From Ciceribacter thiooxidans (GTDB lineage: Bacteria; Pseudomonadota; Alphaproteobacteria; Rhizobiales; Rhizobiaceae): a stretch of DNA of 64,000 nucleotides. Made by a program: the position numbers and the translations under genes. The notes below the pieces were generated by a model. That model worked only from the letters and a program-made list of their open reading frames with translations. It did not search any database and had not been told where the DNA came from. Where the stretch lies: the NCBI RefSeq assembly GCF_014126615.1, contig NZ_CP059896.1, forward strand, positions 2,986,501-3,050,500. The letters run 5' to 3'. This document shows, one piece after another, positions 9,094 to 18,700 of this stretch (position 1 is the first letter of the stretch; every line of letters begins with the position of its first letter).

Positions 9094-10332
9094 TTGGGAG
9101 AAGAACAGGCAAGGTCCGGCCCGTACACCTGGAAACGCGTACCCGGCGCCGTTTGGACCATCGGCTTCGTCTCCATGTTCATGGATGTCTCATCCGAGAT
9201 GATCCACGCCCTGTTGCCTCTCTATCTCGTCGGAACGCTCGGCGCATCGACCCTGACCGTCGGTGTGATCGAAGGGATCGCCGAGGCGACCGCCTCGATC
9301 ACCAAGGTGTTCTCCGGCGCACTGAGCGACTGGCTCGGCAAACGCAAGCTGCTTGCCGCGTCGGGCTATGCACTCGCCGCTGTTACCAAACCGGTCTTCC
9401 CGCTTGCGCCAAGTATCGGGTGGCTGGTCGCGGCTCGCTTCATAGACCGGATCGGCAAAGGCATCCGCGGCGCGCCGCGTGACGCCCTGGTCGCCGACAT
9501 CGCGTCTCCGGAACTCAGAGGCGCAAGCTTCGGCCTCAGGCAATCACTCGACACCCTCGGCGCACTGCTCGGGCCGCTCTTCGCCATCCTCTTCATGTGG
9601 CTCTTCGCCGACAATTTCACAACGGTCTTCTGGATCGCCGTTGCTCCCGCGTTTCTCTCGGCCGGGCTCATAATGTTTGCCGTGAGAGAGCCACCGAACG
9701 TCGCGGCACGGCGAACTGCGCGCATGCCGCTTCGCCGTGCAGAACTCGTTCGTCTCGGCGCAGCCTACTGGAAGGTTGTGGTCGTCGCGACGGCCTTCAC
9801 CCTCGCGCGCTTCAGTGAAGCCTTCCTGGTCCTCAAAGGACAAGACATCGGCCTTCCCCTCGCGTTTGTCCCGCTGGTGATGGTTGTTATGAACATCGCC
9901 TACACACTTTCAGCTTATCCGGCAGGTGCCCTGTCGGACAGGATGGACCGTATGACCCTGCTGGTCGTCGGGCTTTTCCTGCTCCTTGCCGCAGATTTCG
10001 TCCTGGCGTTTAGCGCCGGTTTGATTGGGCTGGCTGCCGGGGCGGCGTTATGGGGTTTGCATATGGGGTTTACCCAAGGGCTGCTCTCGGCGCTCGTCGC
10101 CGATACCGCCCCACCGGAACTGCGCGGCACGGCGTTCGGCGTATTCAACCTGATCACCGGAATAGCCCTGCTTGCCGCAAGCATGATCGCCGGCGGCCTG
10201 TGGGATATTGCCGGTGCCGAGGGCACGTTCCTCGGCGGTGCCGGCTTCACGCTCTGCACACTGATCGGCCTCGCTGCCTTGCGGATAGGGCAACGCGGAA
10301 GGCGGACAGAACGCAGGAACGGTGCAGGCTAA
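9094..10332 (+). CDS. MFS transporter
   Basis: This 412-residue protein has about twelve hydrophobic segments. After the second helix comes GALSDWLGKRKL and in the second half GALSDRMDRMTLL, the paired G-x-L-x-D-R-x-G-R-like loops of the major facilitator superfamily. The RIGKGIRGAPRDALV segment points to the YfkF-like group; the substrate is unknown. The start is a TTG with AAAGGAG six to seven bases upstream; no better start lies in frame. The gene ends six bases before the left prophage attachment repeat, so it was originally the neighbour of the tRNA-Gly gene. Confidence 0.88.
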   Translation: MGEEQARSGPYTWKRVPGAVWTIGFVSMFMDVSSEMIHALLPLYLVGTLGASTLTVGVIEGIAEATASITKVFSGALSDWLGKRKLLAASGYALAAVTKPVFPLAPSIGWLVAARFIDRIGKGIRGAPRDALVADIASPELRGASFGLRQSLDTLGALLGPLFAILFMWLFADNFTTVFWIAVAPAFLSAGLIMFAVREPPNVAARRTARMPLRRAELVRLGAAYWKVVVVATAFTLARFSEAFLVLKGQDIGLPLAFVPLVMVVMNIAYTLSAYPAGALSDRMDRMTLLVVGLFLLLAADFVLAFSAGLIGLAAGAALWGLHMGFTQGLLSALVADTAPPELRGTAFGVFNLITGIALLAASMIAGGLWDIAGAEGTFLGGAGFTLCTLIGLAALRIGQRGRRTERRNGAG

Positions 10333-10338
10333 GGGAAA

Positions 10339-10387
10339 GCTGGAGCGGGTGAAGGGAATCGAACCCTCGTATTCAGCTTGGGAAGCT
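10339..10387. repeat. attL (49-bp direct repeat of tRNA-Gly 3' part)
   Basis: The 49 bases are identical to 55108-55156. They match tRNA-Gly(CCC) from the anticodon arm to the CCA end plus two bases beyond. Here the tRNA is cut off after the anticodon stem, so this copy is not a functional tRNA. Confidence 0.95.
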
Positions 10388-10469
10388 TCGAGAACGGTGA
10401 GTAATCACAACGCGGCGTGTCACTCAAGATTTTTCGTGATGCCTATCGAGCGGTGCTATTTCCGCACGC

Positions 10470-10832
10470 TCACCGCCCCCGCCCGCTCTGGCTCGCTTCG
10501 ATCCGCTGCAGGATCTCGCGCGTCACCCGCATGTCGGTGGCGAGGCTGTTGAGTGTGCTTTCCACCGCCCGCATGGCCGTCGCCGAATCGGTCGCCTGTT
10601 TCTCGACATTGCCGATGCGGAATTCGTGATTGTCGATCAGCCGTGGCAGCGCCTCGAGGCTCGTCACCCGTTTGTCGATCCGGTCGATCGCCGCACGATT
10701 GGCGGATTGTCCGTCCGTCAGCCGCGCCCAGGTCGCTCCCCATGCGGCAATCCCGCCGGCGAACCCGATCAGGATCACGATCGTGTTGAGGTTCCACTCC
10801 CATTTCCAGGCTGGCGCCTTCACCGTGGTCAT
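10470..10832 (-). CDS. Small membrane-anchored coiled-coil phage protein
   Basis: This 120-residue protein has one hydrophobic segment near residues 14-33 (TIVILIGFAGGIAAWGATWA), followed by a helical coiled-coil region (IDKRVTSLEALPRLIDNHEFR). It is the last gene before attL, downstream of the spanin pair. The size and layout recall membrane-bound accessory proteins of lysis cassettes, but no family is recognised. The ATG at 10832 has GAGGA about nine bases upstream; a TTG at 10850 is an alternative. Confidence 0.7.
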   Translation of the reverse strand: MTTVKAPAWKWEWNLNTIVILIGFAGGIAAWGATWARLTDGQSANRAAIDRIDKRVTSLEALPRLIDNHEFRIGNVEKQATDSATAMRAVESTLNSLATDMRVTREILQRIEASQSGRGR

Positions 10833-10900
10833 ATCGCTGTCCTCGCTCAAGCCCCTGCCCCTTCAATCTTGGAAATGTCCCGTGGTTCGGTCGGAGAAAG

Positions 10901-11119
10901 TCACTTCCGGCATGCGGCGTCGCGTGCGCACTGGCGGTTGTTGGAGGCGATCGACGGCCCGGCCGTCGCGTCCTGCGATGCCGCCCGCGCCGTAGCGGGA
11001 TCGGCAAACCGCACGAATTGATAGCCGGCGCCGTTAGTCACAAGCCTCGGCTGGCAACTCGCTGTCATGCATGAACACGAGACACTGATCACGATCCGAA
11101 AGACGATTGAACTCCGCAT
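10901..11119 (-). CDS. Putative outer-membrane spanin subunit (Rz1-like lipoprotein), overlapping
   Basis: The 72-residue product starts inside the preceding i-spanin gene in a different frame. An ATG at 11119 with GGAG seven bases upstream gives a short hydrophobic leader, IVFRIVISVSCSCMTASC, with candidate lipobox cysteines. After it the mature part is small and ends CARDAACRK, a C-terminal pattern common in rhizobial phage proteins at this position. Spanins fuse inner and outer membranes in the last step of lysis. The call rests on position, overlap and leader; which cysteine is lipidated is not certain. Confidence 0.6.
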   Translation of the reverse strand: MRSSIVFRIVISVSCSCMTASCQPRLVTNGAGYQFVRFADPATARAASQDATAGPSIASNNRQCARDAACRK

Positions 11120-11279
11120 TGTTCTTCTCCATTTGCGTGATGCGCTCACCCGCCACTTTCGCCGCTTCGAGCCGGCCGGCGTCCTTCCCGTCACTCCGGC
11201 CGGCGAGATAGACCGGCCCGGAAACGAGCAAACCGCCGGCCAGCGCGGCGACGCCGAGTTTCAGATATTCGATGACCAT
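11034..11279 (-). CDS. Putative inner-membrane spanin subunit (Rz-like)
   Basis: This 81-residue protein has an N-terminal membrane helix (LGVAALAGGLLVSGPVYLAG, residues 7-26), followed by a helical periplasmic segment (AGRLEAAKVAGERITQMEKN) and a C-terminal tail with two cysteines. This is the type II membrane topology of Rz-like i-spanins. The last 86 bases overlap the next gene in another frame, a typical Rz/Rz1 arrangement. It lies at the end of the late operon beyond the endolysin, where lysis genes are expected. Confidence 0.65.
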   Translation of the reverse strand: MVIEYLKLGVAALAGGLLVSGPVYLAGRSDGKDAGRLEAAKVAGERITQMEKNNAEFNRLSDRDQCLVFMHDSELPAEACD

Positions 11280-11382
11280 GGTGCTTCCCTCTTGACGTGG
11301 CCGGCGCCATGCGGCAAGTCACCGGACGGCGGCAGAACAAAAATGGAACGGGATAGGGGCGCGAAACGCGAGGAGCGCACCA

Positions 11383-11685
11383 ATGAAACACCGCCGAGGC
11401 ATTGATCTCGCCCCGGAAGCATCAGCAGTTCCCGCCGTCGAACGGCGGTTCTTCGAGAGCCGCGGGGGCGGCCCTAACCCTGGAGCGGCCTATGTGCTGC
11501 CGCAGCACGTCGACATCGCGGCCATATGCCGGGCCTGCGGCCATACGACTGAGCTCTCCCGCGCAGCGCTGAAGGAAGCGGGCCTTGAGACGAAGCCGTT
11601 CGATACATACGAACACCGTCTCACCTGCACCGTATGCGGCAAGCGTGATGCGCGGATCGCGCTCGGCGAGTGCAGGCAGGGCTAG
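11383..11685 (+). CDS. Small zinc-ribbon-like protein on the opposite strand (moron candidate)
   Basis: This 100-residue protein has the metal-binding pattern CRACGHT (residues 50-56) and CTVCGKRDARI (about 81-91), two CxxC knuckles as in zinc ribbons. It is encoded on the plus strand between lysis genes of the minus strand, with AGGAG seven bases before the ATG. Such isolated reversed genes in late operons are often independently expressed in lysogens. No exact family is recognised and the function is unknown. Confidence 0.7.
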   Translation: MKHRRGIDLAPEASAVPAVERRFFESRGGGPNPGAAYVLPQHVDIAAICRACGHTTELSRAALKEAGLETKPFDTYEHRLTCTVCGKRDARIALGECRQG

Positions 11686-11864
11686 CCGATCAATCCGGAA
11701 ACCGAATGCGCGAGCCACGCCACGCCGGCGAGCGCCGCAGCCGGCCCGGCATAACCCGGCCCCCAGCCGAGGGGAACCGGCCGCATCATGTCGGCATACA
11801 TGCGCAGGAATGACCAGAAGACCCCGCCGATGATCAGCAGGATCGGGATAATGAAATCAGCCAT
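11682..11864 (-). CDS. Small two-TM protein, holin candidate
   Basis: This 60-residue protein has two hydrophobic stretches (residues 3-19 and about 40-57) separated by a short polar loop containing GWGPGYAG. It starts four bases after the endolysin stop and belongs to the lysis block. Small two-TM proteins next to endolysins are frequently holins; that is inference from size, topology and position. Its last bases overlap the end of the convergent zinc-ribbon gene. Confidence 0.6.
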   Translation of the reverse strand: MADFIIPILLIIGGVFWSFLRMYADMMRPVPLGWGPGYAGPAAALAGVAWLAHSVSGLIG

Positions 11865-11867
11865 CGG

Positions 11868-12851
11868 TCAGCCCTCCACGCCGGCGCGGATTTCCCGCAC
11901 CGCGGCCACGATCTGCCCGCGCAGGAGGATGATCAGCGCGAGCGCGACCAGCGAGACGCCGCCGATCGCGAGCACCGTCTGCCACTGCGCACCGAGCAGG
12001 CCGGTCATGGTCGTGCCGATCGAGCCGCCCAGCGCGACGAGCCAGCTCGTGCGATCGGCCTTGGTCTTCACTTCCTTCTCCACCTTCGGCGGCAGGACGG
12101 GCTTTTCCTCGACGACGGGAGAGGCACTCACCTCCGGCCGCGCCGCCTCCCCGGGTGTCATCGCCAGCAGCGCCTTTTGCAGCGCCGCCCGCGTCTCCGG
12201 CCCGACATCGCCGTCGACCTCGATGCCGGCCGCCTTCTGGAATGTCCGGACCTCGCCCGGATGGTAGCCGAGCAGCACCAGCGAGATCCGCGTCAGCCGC
12301 TCCACCCGGTCGGCGAAGTTGGTCTTGCCGCCGTTGATGCGCTTGGTGATCGTCTCCACGTCGCCGCGATCGGCGAGGATGTTGAGCGACTTGCCGGTCG
12401 GGTTGCCGATATGCCAGTACCAGAGCGGCCCGAGGCCCTCCCACGGATCGGTGTTGATCATCTCCGGCTGCTTCTCGAAATCCGGCGGATCGAGGCCGAT
12501 CGACCGGCACCAGTCGCGAAACGCGACATAGTTGCCGCGGCCCGTGACCTGCATCGCCGTCCGGCCCATGAATTTCTTGCCGTCGCCGTCCGCCGCCGGC
12601 GTATTGCCGAGGTCGGTGCGCGTGTCATAGCGCGCCTGCGCCTTCGTTGGGCCCCAGATCTCGCGATCGTAACGAAAATCGCCGCTTTCGTGCATCACCT
12701 GGGCGAGAAACTGCGCCAGCCGGTGCGGCCGGTCGAGCCCGACCTTGGCCCCGTATGTGTCGAGTGCCACGAGAATGGAAGCCATGTTGGCCTCGTTCAC
12801 GCGTGACTTTGCAGCCGCGCGCAGCTGCGCCGGCGAGATGATCCCGGTCAT
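11868..12851 (-). CDS. Endolysin: GH19 muramidase/chitinase-like with peptidoglycan-binding domain and C-terminal TM segments
   Basis: This 327-residue protein has a glycoside hydrolase family 19 domain (about 1-175) with QVMHESGDFRYDREIWG carrying the catalytic Glu, and FMGRTAMQVTGRGNY as the substrate-cleft motif. A short peptidoglycan-binding domain follows (about 175-225, FQKAAGIEVDGDVGPETRAAL), then a proline-rich linker. Two hydrophobic segments (about 272-291 and 293-312) close the protein. It should cleave the cell-wall glycan. The C-terminal membrane hairpin is unusual for a soluble endolysin and could anchor it or act in export. Confidence 0.88.
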   Translation of the reverse strand: MTGIISPAQLRAAAKSRVNEANMASILVALDTYGAKVGLDRPHRLAQFLAQVMHESGDFRYDREIWGPTKAQARYDTRTDLGNTPAADGDGKKFMGRTAMQVTGRGNYVAFRDWCRSIGLDPPDFEKQPEMINTDPWEGLGPLWYWHIGNPTGKSLNILADRGDVETITKRINGGKTNFADRVERLTRISLVLLGYHPGEVRTFQKAAGIEVDGDVGPETRAALQKALLAMTPGEAARPEVSASPVVEEKPVLPPKVEKEVKTKADRTSWLVALGGSIGTTMTGLLGAQWQTVLAIGGVSLVALALIILLRGQIVAAVREIRAGVEG

Positions 12852-12938
12852 GGGTGGTTCTCCTGAGGGCTAATTCAGATCAGCGGGCGCGCGCCGTTGT
12901 GGCCGTAGATTTCCGGCAGAGGCGGAATTTATGCCTGA

Positions 12939-13352
12939 TTAATGCAGCTGCGAAAGAATGCCGTCAGGGCCGCGAAGGGGACGGTTGTCGAGCAGCATTC
13001 GATAGAACTCGATGCGCGCGTCGTCAGATTTGGTTTTGAGGTGATCGACGCAGAGCTTGAGGCAATCCGCGTCGGCCTTGTCGAAAAGAAGGACTGAGCC
13101 ACGCTCGTCGACGCTGATGATGGCCATGGTGAAACAGGCGCTGTAGAACGCGTAAACGTTGGTCATTTCGGTTTCCTGATCCTCTGCGACACTCGTGGCC
13201 ACCATCTCAGCGCTCATGCTGACGGTTCCGCACTTGATCTTGCTTGCGTCGATCCGGCCCATGATATCGATCCCCAGGCGAGTGGTTTCCGACACGGGAA
13301 CTGTTGCGGTAATCGATCCCACCGCCAGATTTTCCCTTCGTTCCATGCTCAT
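12939..13352 (-). CDS. Hypothetical phage protein
   Basis: This 137-residue protein belongs to no family I recognise. It has no signal or membrane segment and mixes short beta-rich and helical stretches. The start overlaps the stop of the upstream gene by ATGA, so it is co-translated with the tail-end genes. A role in tail-fibre assembly or in the host is possible but nothing in the sequence decides this. Confidence 0.6.
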   Translation of the reverse strand: MSMERRENLAVGSITATVPVSETTRLGIDIMGRIDASKIKCGTVSMSAEMVATSVAEDQETEMTNVYAFYSACFTMAIISVDERGSVLLFDKADADCLKLCVDHLKTKSDDARIEFYRMLLDNRPLRGPDGILSQLH

Positions 13353-13579
13353 TCTCCTTCCTCAATTTCTTGCAGACCGTCGGTTGTGGTGTCGCACATC
13401 GGCGCCTCGTAGGGCTCTCCGAGATCGCGTGCGACGTACTCCGGATCATAGGGCCTCAAACGGTTGAGCGCCTCCGCCAGCCTCGTTGCCAGGCCATCGG
13501 AAATCTCGGCGTAATAGTCGGCCAGTGCCTCCGCATTGGCCATCCGCTGGCCCGCCAGCTTGTCCTTGAAGGCGGCCAT
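13349..13579 (-). CDS. Hypothetical small phage protein
   Basis: This 76-residue protein starts MAAFKDKLAGQRMANAEA and is largely helical with an acidic C-terminus. The ATG at 13579 follows directly after the upstream stop; the longer frame upstream is antisense-like low complexity. It lies between the tail-fibre-associated gene and another unknown gene in the late operon. No family is recognised. Confidence 0.6.
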   Translation of the reverse strand: MAAFKDKLAGQRMANAEALADYYAEISDGLATRLAEALNRLRPYDPEYVARDLGEPYEAPMCDTTTDGLQEIEEGE

Positions 13580-13581
13580 GA

Positions 13582-14172
13582 TCACGCCCCCGTCCCGAGG
13601 GTGAACGCCGGAATGCCCGCGACGAATGCCGCCGTGGTCGGCAGCGTGGCACCGGAGGTGACGGCGGCGAGTTCGGCAATGCCATATTGCCAGACCGCCG
13701 AGCGCCACTGGAAGAAGGCCTCGCCCTCTGCCGCGAAGGTCGCGTTAGGATCGCCGCGATAGGTGACCGCCGTCGTGATGCTGTCGTAGCCGTATTCACG
13801 CGCCGTCGCGTTCATCGCTTGTGCCAGCAGCCCGGCATATTTCGCCTTCGTCGCGGCGTCGGTGGCCGCCGCAGGCCACCAGCCGGCGATCGTGGTGGAG
13901 ATCGTCTCCGGCACGGCGGGCCATTCGAGCGTGGCCGTGATCAGTGCGATCTCGTCCGGCTTCAGCTGTGCCTTGATGATGTCCTGCTCCGCCTCCGGAA
14001 GCTGCGAGGTCGCGAACGCCGCCGCCTGCCTCCAGAACGCCGCATCACCGAGGATCGACTGTGAGCCGAGCCACCACGCGGCGCAGGCAACGGAGCGGGA
14101 TGCGGTGCCGCTTTCGACGGCATTGACGACCATCTCGGCGAGATTGGCCCATGTGTTTCCGATCAGGTTCAT
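13582..14172 (-). CDS. Hypothetical phage tail-associated protein
   Basis: This 196-residue protein starts at MNLIGNTWANLAEM with AGGAAAGAG close upstream. It is rich in Ala and Trp, with segments such as LEWPAVPETISTTIAGWWPAA. It has no transmembrane helix. It lies directly after the putative fibre protein, so it may be a fibre or fibre-assembly component; no named domain was recognised. Confidence 0.6.
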   Translation of the reverse strand: MNLIGNTWANLAEMVVNAVESGTASRSVACAAWWLGSQSILGDAAFWRQAAAFATSQLPEAEQDIIKAQLKPDEIALITATLEWPAVPETISTTIAGWWPAAATDAATKAKYAGLLAQAMNATAREYGYDSITTAVTYRGDPNATFAAEGEAFFQWRSAVWQYGIAELAAVTSGATLPTTAAFVAGIPAFTLGTGA

Positions 14173-14206
14173 GTCTCTTTCCTCTTTTCTCTGGTGGCTT
14201 GTTCGG

Positions 14207-15724
14207 TCATTGTGCGATCCCCAGGACGTAGTAGCGGATGCCGACGATCGGCGACGGGTCGTATTCGTAGTGGATGGTGGGGTAGTCACTCTGATTGTAG
14301 TACTGGCGGATGGGGTTGCCCTTGAACGTGTGGAAGGTTGCCTGCACCTGCCCGTAGGTCACGTAGGTCGAGTCGCCGGTGTTTTTCATATTCGTCCAGC
14401 CGACATCATAGACCGCGCACTTGCCGGCGGTCGGCACACGGACACGCTTGCTGAAGGCAATTTGCAGATCGCCGCTGACCGAGTAATTGCCCGCGCCGTG
14501 CACCGTCACATATTTGACGAAGGTGAACATGCCGGCGCCGCTGTAGTTGACCACGTAGGTGTTTTCGCCGGTCCCGACCGCAATATAGCCCTCGGCGAGG
14601 ATCTGCACTGCCGGCCACCTGCTGTCGATCGCAATGTCGGCAAAGCTCGGAGTGGCCGAGGCTCCCGGCCGCAGGAACTGGACGACGTTCTCGCCGCCGG
14701 AGGTGAACTGGCGGAGCACATTGTTCGTGCCGCTGGTCGGGCCGGTGCTGTCGGCCGCATAGACCAGAAAGCGCGCACGGCACGCCGCATTCGGATTGGA
14801 GAAACGGATCAGCGATCCGTCGATCCAGTAGGACGCGCCGAAGTCGGTTGAGAGCGGTGGCGCCGGATAGGCGATAGCCCCTCCCTCTTCGTAGAAGTGC
14901 AGGTCAACGACCGTGTTCGCCGGCAGGGTGATACCGCAGTTGTAAGACGACGATCCGGCCGGCACCGCGATGTCGGCCGCCGCGATGATCTTGGCGGGAA
15001 TGTTCGACGCATCGAAGGCCAGTTGTGTGGCAGTTGCCGTGCGAACGTCGAAGCCGGGCTTGGACACCTTGCATTCGGTCGAGGTGATCCGCACTTGCTG
15101 TTGCCCGGCAACGGCCGCTAGCGGTGTGCCGTCGATGATCGCCGTGTTGTCCCCCGGCAACCGCCAGATGATCAGGTGGTTGAGATCGGTCAGAGAATTG
15201 GCCGGCTGGTTCCAGTCCTGGAGGCGGATACTCGGCTGTTGCGGGTTGAGGGTCGCCGCGAAGTAGCCGGAGAAGGTATAGGTGGCGTCGGCCGCCAGCC
15301 ACCCGGATTGCCGCGCGCTGCGGAGCCTCCATGCGCCACCGCGATTGTCATAGCCGGACAACGTCTTTTCGACGACCCCGCCGATGTAGCGACCCGTCGA
15401 GGAATCCACGACTTTGATGTCGTAGAGCGGGAAGGTGTACAGCATGTTGCTGAAGTACGGGTTCGTGAAAACCTCGTTCTGGTTCCCGTTGTAGTAGGCA
15501 TGGAACATGGTCCAGTTCGAAGACGACGGGGTATAGGTCGGGCCTGCGGTGGTGTTGAGCGACCTGACCTTGAGGTCCGATAGCTTCACGTCCTTCGACC
15601 ATTTCGAGTTATAAAGGAAGCGGGCGACGAGGCTGTCGTCGGTCGTCAGGGGAGGATACGTCCCCTTGGTGATCTTGACGCTCTGGACGCCGACATAATC
15701 GTAGCCAATCCCTGTCATCGTCAT
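14207..15724 (-). CDS. Putative tail fibre / receptor-binding protein
   Basis: This 505-residue protein is rich in Gly, Ser, Thr, Tyr and Asn and predicted to be beta-rich, with no catalytic motif. Its start overlaps the stop of the 1389-residue tail-tip gene (ATGA). Position directly behind the host-specificity protein and its composition suggest a distal fibre or receptor-binding part. Host-range proteins evolve quickly, so lack of a recognisable family is expected. Confidence 0.65.
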   Translation of the reverse strand: MTMTGIGYDYVGVQSVKITKGTYPPLTTDDSLVARFLYNSKWSKDVKLSDLKVRSLNTTAGPTYTPSSSNWTMFHAYYNGNQNEVFTNPYFSNMLYTFPLYDIKVVDSSTGRYIGGVVEKTLSGYDNRGGAWRLRSARQSGWLAADATYTFSGYFAATLNPQQPSIRLQDWNQPANSLTDLNHLIIWRLPGDNTAIIDGTPLAAVAGQQQVRITSTECKVSKPGFDVRTATATQLAFDASNIPAKIIAAADIAVPAGSSSYNCGITLPANTVVDLHFYEEGGAIAYPAPPLSTDFGASYWIDGSLIRFSNPNAACRARFLVYAADSTGPTSGTNNVLRQFTSGGENVVQFLRPGASATPSFADIAIDSRWPAVQILAEGYIAVGTGENTYVVNYSGAGMFTFVKYVTVHGAGNYSVSGDLQIAFSKRVRVPTAGKCAVYDVGWTNMKNTGDSTYVTYGQVQATFHTFKGNPIRQYYNQSDYPTIHYEYDPSPIVGIRYYVLGIAQ

Positions 15725-18700
15725 GACGAGATCACAATCGTGCCGGCGTTGAGGTCAATCACCATCTTGCCGTTGGAGCTTTGCAGCACGCCCGCGGTCA
15801 GCGTGCCGCAGTTCGCCGAAACGGCAGAGAGCGAATTGACGGAGAGCTTGTTTGCCGTGATAGCGCCATCGACGATCAGGTCGGCGGCATTTCTTTCGCG
15901 CACCGACATACTACCGACGTAGACAGGGCCGGTAGTGTTGTCGCGCTGCACATAAGCCGCTAGCGATGCTGTTCGTGCGCCACCCGGTGCCGTCAGAGAT
16001 ACATTGGCGGTTTGCATTCCGGGGCCGCGCGCGCCCGTGATTAGGTAGTCGACATAGCTGATAATAGCCCCATTGCCGTCAATCCAATGTATGCGAAGCA
16101 AGCACTCGTAGTTGTCGTTCGAGTAGGACGATCCGCCGATCCAATAAGATGCGCCGCCCTTGACCGGAAATGACTTACCGTTGAGCGCGACGGTATATCC
16201 TCCGCTACCCCACGGCCCGGCGTAATACTGCAACACGTTGTAGGACGACATAAGGTTATGATCGTCCCATAACTGCCACCCCGGACCACTCCAATTCGCG
16301 ATGTCAATCATCTGGTTGTCAGGCACGAGGTTGCTGAAATCGGTCAGCACCAGTTGCTTCGCCGTGATCGAGTTTGCAGCGATCTTGTCGGCACCGATCG
16401 TGTTCGCCGCGATCTTGTCGCCTGTGATCGTGAGCGCCGCGACCTTCTCGCCGGTGACGGAACCGGCCACCAACTTCTCGGTTGTGACGGAACCAGCCGC
16501 GATCTTGTCTGCCGTCACCGAGCCAGTGGACAGATGAAGAGCGGTGATCGCATTGGTGACGATATTGCCGCCTTCAATGAGCGTGACGCCCGTTGGGGCC
16601 CACGGCGACAACTCAGTCTGGTTTACGGTTGCCTCCCCAAAGTATGGGAAGGCGACCCACGTATAACTGTCGGTACCGTAAGTCGCCGAATGCCCCCAGC
16701 AACGAAAGAAAACCCGGCAATAGGCAGCAGTCGCGGGAGCTTGCCCGATGACGCCAACCCGAACGTAGTTGGCCAGGTTCTTTTGCGGGTCGAAGTTTTG
16801 ATGCGTCGGCGCATCAGCGAACGAATACCCTACGGTAGTGCCTGCCGCGTCGGTCCATTTTATGTGCGCTCGGCAGTAATCACTTCGATGGCCGAACACG
16901 TAGGCGGATATTTCGTAACGCGTACCTGCCGCAACTGAAAACTCAACCGCGCTACCATCGGGATTAACGGGAATAACGTCTGCGAATTGCCCGTAGCTAG
17001 CCGCCCCCGTCTGGATAACCTGTAGTGAGCCTGTCGGCACAGCATACGTGTTCGTCGCTACGGACACCAACCATTCGCCACCGGTTATAAAATAGGACCA
17101 ACCAGTCATCCCGGCAGCGAAATCACTGTTGACAATTCGGTTTCTTCCACCGCCCCCTACTGCAAGCTTGTCGGCCGTAATCGCCCCAGCAGCGAGAATG
17201 CTGGTCGTCACCGCCCCGGCCGCAAGTTGTGTGGTGCCGATCGCGCCCGCGACCACTTTACCTGCGGTCACCGAATTGACGGCGAGGATGTCTGCCGTCA
17301 CCGATCCGGCAGCGAGCTTCGCAGTCGTTACCGAGCCAGCCGCCAGTTTCTCCGCTGTAATGGCTTCCGCGGCGAGCTTCTCGGCAATCACCGAACCGGC
17401 CGCCAGCTTGTCTGTGCTGACCGACCCTGCCGCCAGCTTCGGCGTCGATATGGCCCCGTCGGTGATTTGCGTCGAAGTGATCTGGCCCGTCAGTTTCGCG
17501 GCCGCCACGGCGGCGATCTGGGCGTCGGTCAATTGCCCCGTGACGTCGGTGGCCGCCACCGCTGCAGTCCACGCTGCACCCGTGTAGCGATAGAGCTTGT
17601 CGTCGGTCGAAAGGTAGACCACCCGTCCTTCGACATTGCCGGTTGCGGGCAACTCCGAAACGATCTCGACCGGCTTCAGGCTGGCGGCGAACTTCGTCGC
17701 CGTTATTGCCTCGTCGGCGATCTTCTGCGCCGTGACTGCCGCGTCGGCGAGCTTCGTCCCGAGCACCGCCCCGTTGGCGATGATGTCGGCCGTCACGGCC
17801 GCGAGCGCGAGCTTCGCGGTGCTGATGGCCTGATTGGCGACCTTCAGCTCGGTCACCGCCTCGTCCATGATCTTCGATGCGGTGACGGCCGAGTCCGCGA
17901 GCTTCTGGGCGATGACCGAATTGTCGGCGAGAACGTCACCGCTGACAGCTCCAGCCGCGAGGTCATCGGAAGTCAGCCTAATGTCAGGAAGTATGACTTC
18001 AAGCCATGCAGACCATTCCGTCGTTCTCGTCGAATACGGGATGAGCTTTCCACGGACTTCGTACGTCTGCGCGGGCAGGAAGGTGCCATTCAGAATCCAC
18101 GCCCACGGATCGGAGTACGGCAGTGAGTCCACGTCGAAGATGATCGCAGTCGTGGTGGCACGCCGCACCTGCACCCGGACGTTCCGCACGTCGTCGAGAT
18201 CGTCTGGAGCAAGTACCTTGATCGCCGGACGGCGCGCGTTGTTAGCCGCATCATATATCGTGTCCGGCTGCACCTCCCATCCGTCGAATGCCTGCGCCGG
18301 AGGGATGATCGGGCCGGTCCACCCGACTGCGGTCGGCAGTTCGAGGTCCGTTGACCAGTCATAGTCCGCCGGATCGATCTCGCGCAGCGTCACGAGCTGG
18401 TTGATGGTCGGGCGGCCGACGATCGCCTCGACGAGGAATTTCTTGTTCGCATAGCCATTGCGGTCCGACGTCCACGAAACGACGTCGTTCGGCTCCAGCG
18501 GGTATGCATCCGGCGGCAGGAAGAACTGGTGCACCCGAAACTTGCGGGCATCGTTGAGGATTGCCACCATCAGGCGCTGCACCTGGTTGGCAAATGGGCA
18601 CGCCTTGAAGTCGACATTGGTGAGGAGGCGCCGATCGCCGTCCGCCGCCTCGAGCGTCGCGTCGTAACGCGCCGGCGCCGTCTTCGATGCCCACACCTCG

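Noticed and set aside
16345..17960. CRISPR-like repeat array
   Set aside because: Spacing is irregular and tied to codons; it encodes repeats of the tail-tip protein. No cas genes are present.
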